Of a stretch of 64,000 nt of DNA, positions 23,901 to 35,773 are shown in pieces. This DNA comes from Tetracentron sinense (taxonomy: Eukaryota; Streptophyta; Magnoliopsida; Trochodendrales; Trochodendraceae). Every line of letters starts with the position of its first letter. Positions within the stretch are counted from its first letter, which is position 1. The stretch lies in assembly GCA_015143295.1 (NCBI GenBank), contig CM026568.1, positions 30,884,441-30,948,440 on the forward strand, in the 5' to 3' direction. The position numbers and the translations under genes were made by a program. Below the pieces are notes generated by a model. The model had not been told where the DNA came from. It searched no databases and saw nothing but the letters and a program-made list of their open reading frames with translations.

Positions 23901-26900
23901 ATATTTTGTCCATATAATTATCAAATAATAACATATCATTTCAGAAGGTTTGACTTTTCTCTTAAGAAAACTAAGCATCTAATATATCATCATTGACTTG
24001 AACAACATCTCAATTAAGCAGTCAAACTAGCTTATCACCAACTACAGGACTTAAAGTTTCCAAAAAGCATCAAAATCATCTTGTCAATTCAATGTTCCAA
24101 CATCTTAAGTAAACAAAACAATTTTTCAGCTTTCCCACTCATTATCTTGGTTATCTTATTTTCTTTGAATTTTATTTTTTTTCATTCATAAAACTCTACT
24201 TTAAAAAAAAAAATTTCTTTTTCTCACCGTTATTTACCAAATCTTTGTAAATCCCTCTATCACAATGTCTGGACAAGTGTCACTCCATTTTGAATTATTC
24301 TCCGAGATTTCTAAAAACGCAAAAAACACATTGATGTATAAATCCCTAAATTAAAAGCTTTGTAAGTCCCTATATAATTGGGATTTGCATATGTTCAATG
24401 TTTCCGAACGATATCCACTTTTGAGATAATTTCTTGTTGTAAAACAGCTATTACGTAAGAAAATACTGTTAGTTGGATTTAAGATTCATACCGTGAATTA
24501 TAAGATTCTAACGAAAACTGTAGGATTCTTTTTCAAAGGGATTCAGACCTAGGGTTCATAATCTCTTGGGTTAAAATTTAACTTAAATTGTAGGATGCAA
24601 CTCGTAAATCTTAGGATTGTTACAACAAGTCAACAATGAGTAAACCTTCTACATGGGAGTGAGGAGGTTTTGACTGATACCATCAGATTACATATACCTT
24701 CACAATAGTAGTAACGTTGTGATACAAAACAACAAAAACAAAAGAGAATAATTGTACCTGCAAATACATTAATGGAAGGAATTGAAATAACAATGAGTTC
24801 TCATGACACACATCGTCAAGTTGGGCAAGGAAGCATGTGGAAAGTTCAAATCTCTCTTAAGCCACTGCAAAAGATCTCTTGCAAGAGTCTCACTGGACAT
24901 ATCCGTTTGTTCTTTTGATCAGACAAAATATGCAAGCATTTCCCAGTGCCACTTTCTCCCAAAGTGATAGTTGATTGCAATGTGTTTGGTGCCACAATTA
25001 TCAATAAAAAATATGTCTGGTGCCACCGTTGGAAAATGGACTGCAACCATATTGGTGCAGAAAAATTGGCAAAGTAAAAACGAGGCATATAAGGAATTCT
25101 TACAATCATGCAAACAAAACTCCAACCAAGTAACTTTGGCAACAATGGGAAATAGTTGAAGCTTTAGTGCACGATTGGCACTAAATGTGAACAAAAACTG
25201 GCTTTTCCAAAGAAGATAATAGAGCCATTGAATTTACTAAAGGCAAGATATGTAATAGAAGGTATAATGAGAGAAGAGAATGAGGAGAGACCAAACTGGC
25301 TTACTTTTTTAACAGTCCATGGAACCATTTTTTTTTTAAAAAACTGCGCAATAGGGTGGTTTTTTTTACAGGTTCCCTGCCTGTTTATATGGTATGCTGA
25401 GTTGGTGAATTATCTCTTGCAGAATCAGGAAGATTTTCTAAACTAAAGACACATGAGAGAAGATTGCTTGGATTCTCTATACTAATACTGTAGAAAATAA
25501 CAACCTTATCTCTTACCAGTTCGCATCTTGTCATGGAAACCACTAATTAGGGCCGTTAAACTTATTGACAAAGAGGCTACCTATAATCAGCTGTCTAATC
25601 AATGACCTGTTAAGTAACAAACATATGGGCATATTGATCTATGGTCCAATATTATGGCTCTGATAAGCTGGCTCATGATGGCATTAGACTTTCCAAGTCT
25701 CTAGTTTACATTATAGGGAAATCATGGTCCTTGAAGTGAGCATTCTGTTGCTGGTTTCCTTGGTAGGTAGTACGTTCTTTAAAACCAAACCTTCAGCAAT
25801 AATTAAGTTGTTCTTTCAAAAAACTATGGAGCCAGTATATGCCATTTATAACTTAATTTATGTCTGTTGATTCAGATTTTCAGCCTCATTTTTTTCTCTT
25901 TCTGCAAGGATAATGATTTTTTTCAATTTAAGTACAATTTCTTTTTTATTCATTCACATTTTTCTTTGTCATTGTTCTTGCAGATGCTCATTCTAAAAAT
26001 TCCTGTAAGTTCAACTACCTATCCATAATGCACTATAGAGTGAAATTATTAATGTTAATATGCAATATCTAGTATTCCAAGGAATTTTTCCTGCAAGAAG
26101 CTCTGTTTGCTCGTGCTGGTTCATTTGCCTATCTTGTAATTTTCCTGCAAGAAGTTACTAAATTTTCACTTTTCAGATTCATTTGCCTATCTCGTAAATT
26201 GATGTTTGCTTGTGCTGGTTTTATTTTCTGAAAATACCAATAAAAATGTTCTACAAAAGAATTGGAAATCCAATGTGATTCTCATAGTATACAATCTTCT
26301 GATTTCTGATATACAGATGCAATTTGCATATTAAATTGCTTTCTAAGACATAACCTACATAAAGCTGTCATAGAAGAAAACACATCTAATAGCACCCATT
26401 GGTGCCGAGTGGGTTCGTAAAATCGATTCGACTCTTCAGTAAATCTTTTTGCAAAGAGTTTTCCCCAAGATATGTCAAGTGGCGCCATCTACATAGAACC
26501 TAGATTTTGAAGGGAGCTCAGTTTCAAGTGCATTTATGTCTCATGGTTGTGAGTCTTGTGACCACTCTGAAGCTTCTTACAGTGTGCATATGGTATGGAC
26601 GAGCCACCAATTTATAACTTCATGGAATTAATATCTGCTTGCATGAGCGTATTGTAAAAAACAAGTAAAAAAGGTGAAAATGAAGAATATTGAGTTTAGT
26701 AGCTTCCTGGCACTTTACTTTTATTTAATTTGAATAAGTTGTTGATCTTTGATTGTTCATGATTCTTTTCATTTATATTGCTGTGCTGCCTAGTTGTGTT
26801 CATTGGTTATGTTGTTACATGGAAAGTCGTACTTCATTAATTGATCAGCATTGATTTTTTTTCCAGAAGGTTGCAGTTGAACTGCTGGTTGAACGTGCTG

Positions 26901-29900
26901 ACAGTCCTGCCTCGAGAAGTGAAAATCTTCTTAATGATGGCATTCTTTTACCTTTTCCTATGTCAAATATTGAACGTCTGTCCTCAGGTCTTGAAGATTA
27001 TGTTCTTAAGCATGGAAATAGTTTAGATAAAGAATGTCGGGCATGCTTCTCAAGTAGGTAAGTATCTTGGGTTTACAGGCAACCTTGGTGCTCATTTGTT
27101 AGTCTCAATTCACATTAATTTTTGAGTTGGAAAACCTTAACAGTTTGACTAGCCATATTTGTTTCTAGATCAACAATAACTCCTCATTTCAATATTACTT
27201 CTATTAGAGTCAATTCAAACAACATAAGGTGCGGAAGATAATGATACTTAATTTTGAAATTGAGCTCTCTTTTAATTGCCGAGCCCCTAACTGTAGCATT
27301 TACTAGTAGAGCAAGGGGAAGAGTCCAACTGGTGGAGTTGCTCCGATGGTACTTTGTTACTAAGTTTGGAAGTGTTACCTGTTCTATTTCTACAGTAGGT
27401 TACAAAGTAGAAAGCTATAGTTCATGGCAATACTCCTGTTAATATTGACGTGTTGCTTACCTTTCATATAGAGGATCTATAATTTGACCTCTCCCTCATT
27501 ATTTTTTCATTAACAAAATTACATTACATATAAAAAAGAAGATTTCTGATTCTGTACAAATGTTATTTAAGGACGGTCATGAGCTTCTTTAGGCCGATAT
27601 AAGATTAGCTTAGTTATTTTGGCAAGACTCCTTAAATCCCATCTCATTAACCAAGCCAGTGAAGGTCCAGTGGATCCAAAAGCCGACAGATTTGTTGCAA
27701 CTGCCTTTTATCTCCTCGTTGGAACTTGGAAGCCATCGCGGGAATTTCTGGTGGGCCTGTTGCTGCCCTGTTTGAAAGCCATTGGGAAAACCTTTTTTCA
27801 TCATCTGTTTTGTTTTCGGTATAGAAAAAGGTCTGGTGGACCCAATGATAACAAATCTGTTGCGGCCAGTTGTCGTTGGAAGTCTTTTTGTATGAAGATC
27901 TGGTGGACCTGTTGTTGCCTCGTTTAAAAGTCACATTTTCCGCCAACTGAGTCAAGCCCGTGAAGATTGTTTAATTTCCATGAGCTTGAGGGGGAGTGTT
28001 GGGGAAAATGGAATATTGGAAGGAAGTATATTTATAATAAGGTGCATGATATACATGAAATCGGTATTATGCGTATCTCATTATAATCATGTTAAGATGT
28101 TATTAGATTATGATCAATTAGGATTATTTTAGCTTATGAATAGATTAACTTTGGATTCAAATAGTATTCATATAAATCTGGTTTATGGTTATCGCAGTCG
28201 TAGGTAATCAGTCAAGTATTTAAGTTCAGTTTTGTTTACTCGAGAACTTTATTGGTAACTTGATTAATTATCTACACTAATCCTAAATAGGGTCTATATG
28301 GATACTAACAGAATCCAAGGTAATCTACTAATAATCTAGAATAATCCTAATATAATATAATAAGATATTATTCTGATTATGATGAGATACACTTAGTGAT
28401 GATTCGGTGTATCTCGTATACATTATTACAAACGATACTTCATACCCCTAGTACTATATTTTCTCCAGCACTCCCTTAAACTCATGGGATTGAACAATCT
28501 TCATGAGTTTGACATGGTAGATGAAAAAGGTTTTTCTGATGGCTTTCACTAACAGATTTTCACACAGTGACTTTCAAGTTTTAACGATGAGATAAGAGGC
28601 AGCCATAATAGATCTATTGGCATCGGGTCCACCAGACCTTTCTTTGCACTAAGTACAAAACAAATCATGAAAACTGACTTTTTTGACGGCTTTTAAACGA
28701 GACAGCAGCAGGTCCACCAGGTCCACCAGGTAGGTCTTCACAGTTCACACAGACGAAGGCTTGTACTTCGATTTGAGCACGAGGAAATAGAAATTATCAT
28801 GAACAAAGTTGATAAAACAAAGAAAAATCAGGCTTGATGGACGGTGATGATACCGCCCGCCTTCAGGACAGAAGCTATTAGGGTCTTACAAGAAACGAAT
28901 CGTAGGCTTGGATACCATGTAGAAAAATTGAAATTTATTGATAATCTATAATAGCTAGAAATGGTTTATATACATACTAATAAAATCCAAAGGTAATGCA
29001 CTTATAATATAGAATAATCTTAATGATCCTAATCTAATAAGATCTAATCTATTTAGATATTATCCTGATTGTGATGATATATCCTAGTAAGGATTCGGTA
29101 TAATCTCATACACATTATTACAATGATACTTCATTTTCTCCAACAGAAGGTATATATATTTTTTATCAACAAGGAGTACATCAATTCATGAAACCTGTTC
29201 TATATCTCTCCATGGCGATTAAAAATGCATTTTAAGTCTTCTTCTGACTGCATGAAAGTTCCACTATCACATCCTCCATATTCTGAATCATATAACTCAT
29301 TAACACACATTTGCATTGGAATTATGACTCCAGTTGTCTTACGACTCTTGCCCTATTAGAGATGAGCTTACAAAATCTTCTTACTCTTTGATACTGTCAG
29401 TTTATTTTTGTGCGCACTTAGGGCTCAGAATCTATGGCTCATCAAATAACCAAGCGCTTTCTCTCTCATTGGCATCATTATCACACAGTTCTCTTGTCTA
29501 TGCACGGAATATCTCTGCCTAGAAAACGCATCTTTTGTCAATTATGGTAAACTGTTGAGACATGACCCTTCAAATATAATCTAGGGGAACATTTTGACTG
29601 CAAGATGTTCAATGTTCTGTGTTTGTTTATCATCACCAAGGATGTTACATTTCCTTTTTATTCAGGCTGGACCTAGGTTTTGTCAATTCTTAGGATGTTA
29701 CATTTTGACTGCAAGATGCCCCTAAGCAGGCATGCTTAACTATATGCTGTAAATTTCAAGATTCTGTACACAGTGTCACCTATAGCCTTAAAATCTTGTG
29801 GAAGAGTCAAACTTATTATATGTTTTATTTTCTTTTGCTAGAGAGCATCTGAAGGTTGGAAGCGGAGTAGCATGCTGCACAGAAAACCTCAGAAATACGG

Positions 29901-32900
29901 AACATGTGGTAGAAGCTGTGATCATAATAAGTGAATTACCAGAGTCATCTAGTCCTTCATGCTTAGGGGCATGCGGTACAGCAACAAAGGTTAGTATCAT
30001 TCATGTTACTGATATTTCTTTTGCTTCTAGATCTTTATAATTTTGTTACGTTTGTTAAACAGTTACTTTTCAATTTTTTGATATAAAAGAAAAATGACAT
30101 CTGTAAGGGAAGAGATTCCCAATGTACAATTCACATTATGATTGGTAGCAATTACTTAATAACTTTACTGTATTTACCATTTGATAGAAGCAGATAACAT
30201 GTGATGAATGTTGGGATAAAATGCTGCATATGATTAAGTCCATTCTTTCTTTATAACTTGGATATCTATATAAGTGAATAGTTCATGAAAGAGAACATAA
30301 ATAATCTAAAATAATGGCTTTTCAAAAAATAAATGGCAAATCGCAAATTACATCAATCAAATTGGCTCCAAATCAGGTAATTGTTCCAGGTTTTAATGTT
30401 TTATAAATATAAAAGCATAGACCTGACTGAAGCTAAGAGGGCTATAAAAATATAATAGTAGTTTTATTGCTTACACATCTGTCAAAGTATTCTCTAAAGC
30501 TGTACTAACAAAGTGCTGAAAACATGTTCATTTTGGACTGACAATGTCTCCCACAATGTGCCTAAAGTAACAATGTCCATTATGTGTGAGACATGGATAC
30601 TCCATTCAAAATAGTGTGATTGGGTAGGCAAGGTAGCCCCTGACACCAAACCTTCTTTATCATGATCCGACAATAGTCCAAGACATGCACAAGGATTGAT
30701 TTAACTAGTTCAAGCATTGAAGAAACCTAGCAGAACATGTGATGGCTGTTGGTAGTAAAAATGAGAAGCAAGAGATCCCATTGGAGGAAACAGACTAGAT
30801 ATCTGCATGTGTGCATATATAGTTGATTGTCATATTGAAGGCTTACTCAAATAAAGCCCACAGTGGCGTGGTTTTTAAAACCAACCCAAATTACGAATTG
30901 AAGCTCTGTGTGCACCACATATCTAGAGCAACTTAGGGAAAAGACCTACAACCAAGGTTCAAAAACTCGGCGTCTGGTTTCGGCCGATATTTATTTATTT
31001 ATATTTTGAAAAATTACAAAAATCATATTAAAATAAAATAAAATAAGGCATTACAATTCAATGAAGTTATCACGATATGAGATTTTCATGAAACGAAGAA
31101 CTTGATGTAGATTTCAAATGAGGTTATCACGAAATGAAGAACTTGATGTAGATTTCTTCAATTTGGATGATTCCATTCCCAAATCAAGTTTTTAATTTAA
31201 AAAAAGTAAAAGGATTTCAAGTTTTAGGGTGTCGAATAGGAAGAGAACGAGAGAGAAAATAAAGACGAGGTTTTAGGGGTTTACGGTAACTCCTTTCACT
31301 TAAAGGCGTTGAATGAGTCTTATGCTAAAACTGATACTTATCGTTAGGACTCGCCCGATACGTATCGGTTTTGGGCGAGTCTTACAAATCCTGGAAAAAA
31401 ACATGTACAGGTGATAAAAACGGTTGGGTTCTGCCGAAACCGATACGTATTGGTTTTGACATTTAAAAAAAAAATTATGCCTACAGGCTACAACTAACTG
31501 CTATGAGGCATGTGACTGGCATAAGATGGATCTTTCACTTACCAAGCTGGAAATAATTTCCATCATAACATGTTTGGCCAATTACTAAAAGATAGATACA
31601 AACCAACGGGAAAGCAACCGACGGATTAAAATGAAACAAGAATAGAGGCCGGATGTATAACTAGGAAAAGGTGGAAGGAGATGAAGATGAAAATTCCAAT
31701 TGGGAGGATAAAATATGAGGTCTAGATCTTAATAAAAAGAAAAAAAAACAGGTAGTGAGAGGTCAAATGCCAAGCATGATTGGGGTCACAAACAAATCTT
31801 AAAAAATCCTTCTCAGCTTCAACCCTTCCAAATCGAGTATTATGCAATGGAGTTTCAACTAATAGCCAAACTTATATCGATAAAAAAAAAACTAATAGCC
31901 AAACTTATGGTGCTTTTATCAAATGTATGTTTGGACTTTGGATAATATATTTTTCTTGATAATTTGTTAGTCTACTCTAGTCCCCTTTTATATTGTTTAT
32001 TCTCATATTAACTATATTTTTGGCTTAATAGTCTTTTGATCAAAGAAAAACTTCCCACAATGGAACTATAGATCCACAGTGAGGATTATGGTTTCTAAAA
32101 CTCTCATTTAAGGACTGTTCATAACAGTGTTCATTCTGTCTGAACCTATCTTACTACGGTAATAAATAGTAACTATTATTTGCTTAGAGCCATGCTTGTA
32201 ACCAAATTTATTATAGATAATTGATTCCTTAGGTTACAAATGTTTTTAAGTTTGATGATCTGACAAAAATCATTTTCCAGGTTATATATTTTTATGACTT
32301 CTCACCTTGCTCAATCCCCCAGTCCTCTCTGAAAGCATTGACAAGTATCAAATGGAAAAGTTATGGGTTGACCTTGAGAGCAAGTGTTGCGGATCGAGAT
32401 GGCTCTGCAATACTAGAGTGGGAGAATTTACTACCACATGCCCATATCGATATTGCCCTCCATTGTTACCATAAGCAATATCCGCTGTTACAACATATAT
32501 ATCATTGTCTTGATAATTGATATCATCCTCAACATTCATCTTGTCATGCATTTCAGTTACAGTTATGCTTTTGGGGTCCATATGTTCATCCATTCCTTAA
32601 CATGTTGCCAAGGCTATGTTACCACAAGCACAACAAAAGACTCAAGTTGATCGAAACCTTGTAAAGAAAGCAGTTAAACTTGCTTTGGATGATTTGAAGG
32701 AGAGATATACAGGCATTCTTCTCAGTGCACATGCCCTCAAGGTCTCTCTCTCTCTCTCTCCAAATAGAAGGCATCTTTGACAGTTCAAGTACATTAGGCC
32801 CTTTAACTAAAATCATGCTGGAAAGAGATATTACTTATTGGAGAATATTATTTATTAGTAAATGCAATTTGTGTTCATTAAAATATTTCTTTGCATAGTT

Positions 32901-35674
32901 CTTTTTGGTGCACAAACTTCATTTGTTGGTATATATTAGGCCAAACTTAATGATTATTGTGAATTCTAACAGGCATAAAAAGAACACATGAGAAGGATTG
33001 TCAACCTTTCCGTTTTTGCCTTGTATATCGAAGAAACCTGTAGGAACCCAAGTTCAAATGCTGACATATATTGCATGCACAAGTAATTCAAGATTTATCA
33101 TTCAATAAATCTTCAATGAAAAGGATTCCAGGGCATGCCACTCTATTTCTCTATGTTTCCCACCTAAGATGACCAGTTATATTTGAAAAGAAATCTTTTA
33201 GATAATGAAAATGGTAAATGGAAATCTTGGAAGAACTCCATGTGGATTCCAATCCCTTGGGGTGTTGGTTACGGGCTAAGCTCAAACTGCCTTACACCCT
33301 AATGAGGATTGAGGGCTACTAAAAAGAAGACTAAGAGTAGTGAGAGACTGAAAGGAATCAAGATTTATAGTTTAAACACTTACATGAGGTATGCAAATTA
33401 AATTAGTACATAGAGGCAAAGTTAAGGCTAAAAGTGAAAAAAAATAGTAATTTATTCTCTGTACATGGACATTTAGGTATGTGCGTAATAATATTTATAA
33501 AACACATCCTAATACTGGTAATAAACTGAAACCCCTAAAAATATTATTAGGTAGAAATATTAGAGGGTGGGATTGCTACCTGATAGGAAAGATGGGACCA
33601 TCGGAGACAAAATAGGCTAATGACCGGGGTGACCCAAGGCAATTTCCATTGGCAAGTCAAGCATGAGACATCCTCTTTCCTGGAGATGGTTCTCCCTCTC
33701 TTAGTAGGAGGTTGACTATGTCCACAACTAATTGTGTAATATAAATAATAGGTTGTGAGCCAAGCCGATCCCTCAACCTAGTTATAAAGCATGGAACCAA
33801 GTTGGTTTAGGGTCCCTACTGTGTGTGTGTATACATATATATATTTTGATTGATTCCTACTGTATATTTTTGTAATGGTTTCTTGTCACTTATGTCATAC
33901 ACTCATACTCCAAATGAGAAGTCCAATCTCAGCTATGGATGATTAGTGGCAGGACCTAAGTAACCAAAGCGGGAATGAGAGCGGGAGTGGGAGCGTGAGA
34001 GCGTCAAATTTTAATTTAGGATAGGGTTGAGAGCGCCTCCGGAGCGCCGCTATATAAATAATATTTTTTAATAAAAACTAATGTTATATTATTGAACTCT
34101 GGAGATTAGTGAATTTTAATCACAATTAATAAGAGTTAAAATTAACACATGTCTACCTTTGGGTGTGATTGAACTCCCCCGGAGTTCAATCGCAGATGGC
34201 TTGTGTTACCCATCTCTCATATAAACACATAAAAAGTAAATGAATAAAGAAAAAAATTAAAAATAAATAAAATAAAAGAATAATATTGAAAAGACATGAC
34301 CACTAACCTTACTGTACAGTTGTACAACAATGAAAATACAAGAAGTTTGTGAAAAGACTTTTAAGTCTTTTCCTTTTAAAATTAATTTTTAAAAAAAAAC
34401 TTTGATATGTGCGCTCATACTGTGAAATTGTGCTCCATCAGATGAAAACCGCGCTCCATCATTTTTAAAACCGCGGTTTCGTGACGAATCCACTCTCAAA
34501 CTGTGAGAGCACGGTTTGAGAGCGGGAGTGGATAGGGGTACCCACGGTTTGGGTTACTAAGGGCAGGACAATCGTAACCTGAAAAGATGCCGCTGATAGT
34601 ACATCCATAGGCTGTAAGAAATTTAAAGTCGAGTAAAATTAGGATAAAACAAGTGGATCTCTCCTTTTCTTTTTTCTTTTTTTTTTCCCTGGAAAAATTC
34701 TGTTCAATTAATCATTTTGTCACTTGTTAAGATGTAAGCAAGTTAAATTTCACTCAAAAGGCAAAAATATGATATTTGTTGCCAAAAAGATGATTTTGTG
34801 ATCAATCAAGGTTTCCTATCAAGCTATTCATTTCAATGTGATCTATGGGACCTCAATGACGGTGGGAGGTTTGCATTTTCTTGCCACTATTTGAAATCAA
34901 ACCTTTGCATTGTTGGATAGCTCTTTTACTCATGTCCTTAGTAGTTTCTAGACTTTAGCTTATCTTCCAGCTAGCAACTAGCCACAGTGTCGAAAAGCAG
35001 TACTTATTTGGGTTCCATCCTGAGGACCTGAACTAATTCAGAAATTCACAAGATTGCATGATAGAAGAAGGGTTTAATCATTATACGCACCAGTAACATA
35101 AAAAATAACATGTGTATTGATATGAAGCCGTTGAAATTAAATGGAAGGTAATACCTAATAGGGGAGAAAGAAAAGGTATTTGCTGGCGCTATGAATTGAA
35201 TAACAAATTAGACTTTGCAATGCAACTTACATGAATCTTCCAATTCTAGATTGCCACACTGGTAGGTAATGCCTAATAGGGAAGAAAGAAAAGGTATTTG
35301 CTGGCGCTATGACTTGAATAACATATTAGACTTTGCAATGCAACTTACATTAATCTTCCAATTCTACATTGCCACATTGGTAAACTATATTAGCATTTGC
35401 GGTGGCATCAGCAATACCCATAAGTTATCTTTTTGCTTGGTACTGAAGTTCGATTGGTGGTCTTTATTGCCAGATTTGCAATTTTGCTCCTGATCTTGCT
35501 AAAACAATTGCTGGTCTGATCTTGTCGTCCAATGATTTGGGGTTCCAAGGAGAATGCTTCTCTCTTCTCGGAGTGCATTCTCAAGAAATTGGAGAAGAAA
35601 AAGTTGTAGATTGCATTAGGGAAAAGATTATTGCTGTTATAGAGATGAATGATAGAAAGCCACAAAGAAGCTGA
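20963..35674 (+). CDS. MTOPVIB: MTOPVIB-like: topoisomerase VI B-like subunit of the meiotic break complex
   Basis: MTOPVIB partners SPO11-1/SPO11-2 to make meiotic double-strand breaks. I place exons at 20963-20998, 21113-21221, 21373-21456, 22199-22225, 23414-23522, 23602-23677, 25984-26004, 26867-27057, 29842-29989, 32281 to about 32484, 32613-32741 and 35474-35674. The first nine splice in frame to 267 codons starting MEISSAQKVCQ. Residues 49-55 (ISDTGVG) are the GHKL D-x-G-x-G motif; GTKFSGTEVSLST corresponds to the next GHKL segment, and exons 10-12 form the transducer-like region (LEWENLLPHAHIDIALHCYH, DRNLVKKAVKLALDDLKERY, APDLAKTIAGLILSSNDLGF). Intron 5 is GC-AG; exons 4 and 7 are only 27 and 21 nt. 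The exon 10/11 join does not keep frame with any clear donor, and TGA at 35672 precedes 32 open codons. It is either a shortened gene or an early pseudogene. Identity rests on remembered family features and on gene neighbourhood. Confidence 0.75.
23523..23601 (+). other. GC-AG intron (MTOPVIB intron 5)
   Basis: Exon 5 ends ACAAAATTCAG and is followed by GCATGC; the acceptor is TTTTTCCAG before TGGGACTGAAG. Only this join gives the in-frame KFSGTEVSL reading. There is no usable GT at the donor. Confidence 0.75.
24840..25190 (-). pseudogene. copia RNase H remnant in MTOPVIB intron 6
   Basis: Minus-strand frames contain KVTWLEFCLHDCK, then DIFFIDNCGTKHIAINYHFG, which match the end of copia RNase H (E-x-x-W-L..., K-H-I-x-x-x-x-H-x-x-R). 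The frame shifts several times and continues to about 24840. No LTR is attached. It is an old fragment inside the intron. Confidence 0.55.
27600..27996 (+). mobile_element. TRIM-like retroelement, internal region, plus orientation
   Basis: It ends in TTGAGGGGGAG directly before the LTR at 27997. The internal sequence has two related units (about 27660-27800 and 27822-27945), each with GGTCT/CGGTGGA(C/T)CC and GTTGCTGCC/TGTTTGAAAG-like words. The same internal words occur in reverse in the element at 28471-28917. It is noncoding, lies in MTOPVIB intron 8, and no 5' LTR was found. Confidence 0.6.
27997..28227 (+). repeat. TRIM-like 3' LTR, plus orientation
   Basis: It starts TGTTGGGGAAAATGG after a purine tract and shares its order of words (GGATTATTTTAG, TTTGGATTCAAATAGTAT) with the complement of 28918-29145. 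Its right end near 28227 is estimated from where the oppositely oriented LTR begins. Confidence 0.6.
28228..29145 (-). mobile_element. TRIM-like retroelement, minus orientation, two LTRs
   Basis: On the minus strand the 5' LTR is 29145-28918 (TGTTGGAGAAAATG...TTTTTCTACA, 228 bp). It is followed by the primer-binding site TGGTATCCAAGCC (28917-28905), a noncoding interior of about 435 bp with repeated GGTCCACCAGG words, a purine tract AAGGGAG, and the 3' LTR starting TGCTGGAGAAAATAT at 28470. The two LTRs are diverged. It is tail-to-tail with the plus-oriented copy and lies in MTOPVIB intron 8. Size and lack of coding fit TRIM elements. Confidence 0.7.
30955..31470. repeat. Unclassified repeat with CGATACGTATCG words in MTOPVIB intron 9
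   Basis: Contains ACTCGCCCGATACGTATCGG followed by TTTTGGGCGAGTC, an inverted pair around a self-complementary centre (31350-31382), a further CCGAAACCGATACGTATTGG (31435-31454), and a direct duplication of GAAGAACTTGATGTAGATTTC (about 31094 and 31134). Noncoding; I cannot assign a family. Confidence 0.45.
32478..32612 (+). other. Possible U12-type intron (MTOPVIB intron 10), unresolved
   Basis: ATATCCGCT at 32478 resembles the U12 donor ATATCCTT, and TTCCTTAAC at 32593-32601 is an exact match to the U12 branch-site consensus, ending 11 nt before the AG at 32611-32612. But exon 10 would end in phase 2 while the clear exon 11 frame starts in phase 0, so the join shifts frame. Either the donor is elsewhere or a small indel has broken the frame. 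Confidence 0.4.
33956..34561. mobile_element. Non-autonomous hAT-type element, 606 bp, perfect 8-bp TSD
   Basis: Ends CTAAGTAACCAAAG and TTTGGGTTACTAAG are inverted repeats. GGCAGGAC flanks both ends (33948-33955 and 34562-34569). Subterminal GAGAGCGGGAGTGG occurs directly repeated near both ends, a hAT-like feature. The interior is AT-rich and noncoding. It is inserted in MTOPVIB intron 11. Confidence 0.85.
35147..35383 (+). repeat. 118-bp tandem duplication at the end of MTOPVIB intron 11
   Basis: Two adjacent copies share GGTATTTGCTGGCGCTATGA and GACTTTGCAATGCAACTTAC with a handful of differences; the period is 118 bp. The second copy ends about 90 bp before the last exon. Confidence 0.85.
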
Positions 35675-35773
35675 GAGTCTGCACCATTCCTGTTTGAAGA
35701 TGAGTGCATCCATGAACCAGACTTCCAATATGAAGATGAAGAAGGTGAGGAAGGCTTTAATATCTCGGATTAA
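35675..35773 (+). other. Open frame after the MTOPVIB TGA: likely former C-terminal tail
   Basis: In the same frame as the last exon, after TGA (35672-35674), 32 codons stay open to TAA at 35771. They begin ESAPFLFEDECIHEPDF and continue with a Glu/Asp-rich stretch ending FNISD. The composition fits an authentic acidic tail and not random 3' UTR. The base after TGA is G, not the C that favours readthrough. Confidence 0.6.

Noticed and set aside
24846-25194. Possible minus-strand host exons with GESGTGKCL (P-loop-like)
   Set aside because: The surrounding frames match a decayed copia RNase H, and the P-loop-like string is chance in an out-of-phase frame.
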